A stretch of DNA of 12,959 nucleotides from Candidatus Curtissbacteria bacterium RIFCSPHIGHO2_01_FULL_41_11. Lineage in GTDB: Bacteria > Patescibacteriota > Microgenomatia > Curtissbacterales > GWA2-41-24. A program made the translations under genes and the position numbers. The notes below the pieces were generated by a model. It saw only the letters and a program-made list of their open reading frames with translations, had not been told where the DNA came from and ran no database searches. The stretch covers positions 700 through 13,658 of the forward strand of contig MFAZ01000001.1 in assembly GCA_001776335.1 (NCBI GenBank), read 5' to 3'. Shown piece by piece: positions 11,945-12,959 of the stretch. Position 1 is the stretch's first letter. Every line of letters begins with the position of its first letter.

Positions 11945-12959
11945 ATGATAAACGGAAAAACCTTGTTTTTGAGCTTGTTTGTCCTCACCATAACCTTGCT
12001 AGCATATGTATTGATTACCAATAAATCTTCAGATATAGCCTCAAGTAATCTGGAAACAGACGTGACGGGCTCGCAAAACAACGATGTTGGCGAATTGCAA
12101 GAAAATGCACAATCGCTCTCGATTGAATCACTTAGAAATGGTAATTATCCCGGAAGCGAAATTACAATCGAGCAAACCTTGGACCCGGGTTCAAATTACA
12201 AACGCTACATCGCCTCTTATAAATCAGACGGGCTGAAAATCTATGCACTTCTCACTGTTCCCAATGCAGCCCCTCCAAAAGACGGCTATCCCGCAATTGT
12301 TTTCAACCATGGCTACATTCCTCCAACCCAATATAAAACGACAGAGAAATATCTTGCATATACAGACGGATTCTCCAAAAACGGTTACGTTTTAATTCGC
12401 CCTGACTACCGCGGTCATGGAAACAGTGAAGGCCAGGCAACCGGAGCATACGGATCAAACAGCTACACAATAGATGTTCTAAATGCAGTAGCATCAATTA
12501 AAAAATATCCTGATGTAAACCAACAGAAAATCGGCATGTGGGGCCATTCTCTGGGCGGGTACATTACGCTTCGAAACATGGTTATAAATAAAGATGTAAA
12601 AGCAGGCGTTATCTGGGCGGGTGTTGTCGGATCATATCCGGATCTTATTAACAATTGGCGCAGATCAAACTTCTCGCCACAGCCTCTTCCAAGTGGTGCA
12701 AGAAGATGGCGGCAGCTCCTGACGGAACAATTTGGAACGCCGGAACAAAACCCTAACTTTTGGAATTCAATTTCTGCAAACTCCTATCTTGCCGACATTT
12801 CCGGCCCGATCCAGCTGCATCACGGCACGGCAGATGCATCTGTCCCGGTGGCATTCTCGGAAAAATTAGATCAACAACTAAAATCCGTAGGCAAAACATC
12901 GGAAATTTATACATACCCGGGTGATGATCACAATATTGGCACAAACTTTACTGTTGCAA
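11945..12959 (+). CDS. Membrane-anchored or secreted alpha/beta hydrolase (dienelactone hydrolase / S9-like), 3' end outside window
   Basis: An open frame of 338 codons running off the window end. Residues 1-24 form a signal anchor or uncleaved signal peptide (LFLSLFVLTITLLAYVLI after a short basic start), so the enzyme should act outside the cytoplasmic membrane. A polar linker (about 25-60) follows, then an alpha/beta hydrolase fold: NHGYIPP (121-127, oxyanion region), RPDYRGHGNSEG (152-163), nucleophile Ser202 in GHSLGGY, Asp297 in HGTADASVP and His329 in GDDHN. The triad is complete. The pattern fits dienelactone-hydrolase-like and prolyl-oligopeptidase-like (S9) esterases or peptidases; the substrate cannot be told. 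Only a few C-terminal residues are likely missing. It has its own promoter. Confidence 0.9.
   Translation, partial: MINGKTLFLSLFVLTITLLAYVLITNKSSDIASSNLETDVTGSQNNDVGELQENAQSLSIESLRNGNYPGSEITIEQTLDPGSNYKRYIASYKSDGLKIYALLTVPNAAPPKDGYPAIVFNHGYIPPTQYKTTEKYLAYTDGFSKNGYVLIRPDYRGHGNSEGQATGAYGSNSYTIDVLNAVASIKKYPDVNQQKIGMWGHSLGGYITLRNMVINKDVKAGVIWAGVVGSYPDLINNWRRSNFSPQPLPSGARRWRQLLTEQFGTPEQNPNFWNSISANSYLADISGPIQLHHGTADASVPVAFSEKLDQQLKSVGKTSEIYTYPGDDHNIGTNFTVA

Overview
The window (about 13 kb, moderately AT-rich) reads as a chromosome fragment of a bacterium of the Candidate Phyla Radiation/Patescibacteria type, perhaps Microgenomates. That is an inference from protein character: a split transketolase, a MOFRL-type glycerate kinase, many short membrane proteins and a small coiled-coil protein. 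No marker gene is present. TGA is an ordinary stop here (glycerate kinase, transketolase N subunit, racemase), which argues against the recoded Gracilibacteria/SR1 groups. No rRNA, tRNA, CRISPR array, transposase or phage gene was found.

Layout. (1) 1-838, minus strand: a Fic-domain protein with a built-in inhibitory helix, cut by the window start, behind a perfect-consensus promoter. (2) 923-6733, minus strand: a tight six-gene operon of glycerate kinase, transketolase N subunit, transketolase C subunit, FAD-linked 2-hydroxyacid dehydrogenase and two small membrane proteins. The three enzyme activities share the glycerate/hydroxypyruvate/2-hydroxyacid node. (3) 6844-7518, plus strand: a membrane protein with an HExxH zincin motif, convergent with a small coiled-coil protein. 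(4) 7866-8730, plus strand: an aspartate/glutamate racemase behind a leader that looks like a transcription attenuator with a 14-residue leader peptide. (5) 8762-10552, minus strand: a large unrecognised protein with degenerate J-domain-like segments. (6) 10712-11905, plus strand: an orphan DUF4118-type sensor histidine kinase with a structured leader. (7) 11945 to the window end, plus strand: a membrane-anchored alpha/beta hydrolase, incomplete.

Several signals lie outside the gene list. Most operon-head genes have a -10 box only 6-9 nt before the start codon and no Shine-Dalgarno sequence, which points to leaderless mRNAs. Genes inside the operon also lack a Shine-Dalgarno. Two distant promoter regions (869-909 and 6785-6816) share a 12-bp tandem direct repeat overlapping a -35 box, suggesting a common regulator. 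The glycerate kinase carries a 105-bp insertion of two palindromic hairpin modules (60 and 45 bp), kept in frame and bounded by a 6-bp duplication. A different palindromic repeat fills the gap between the two transketolase halves.

All gaps between genes are shorter than 300 bp; those with visible content are described below.
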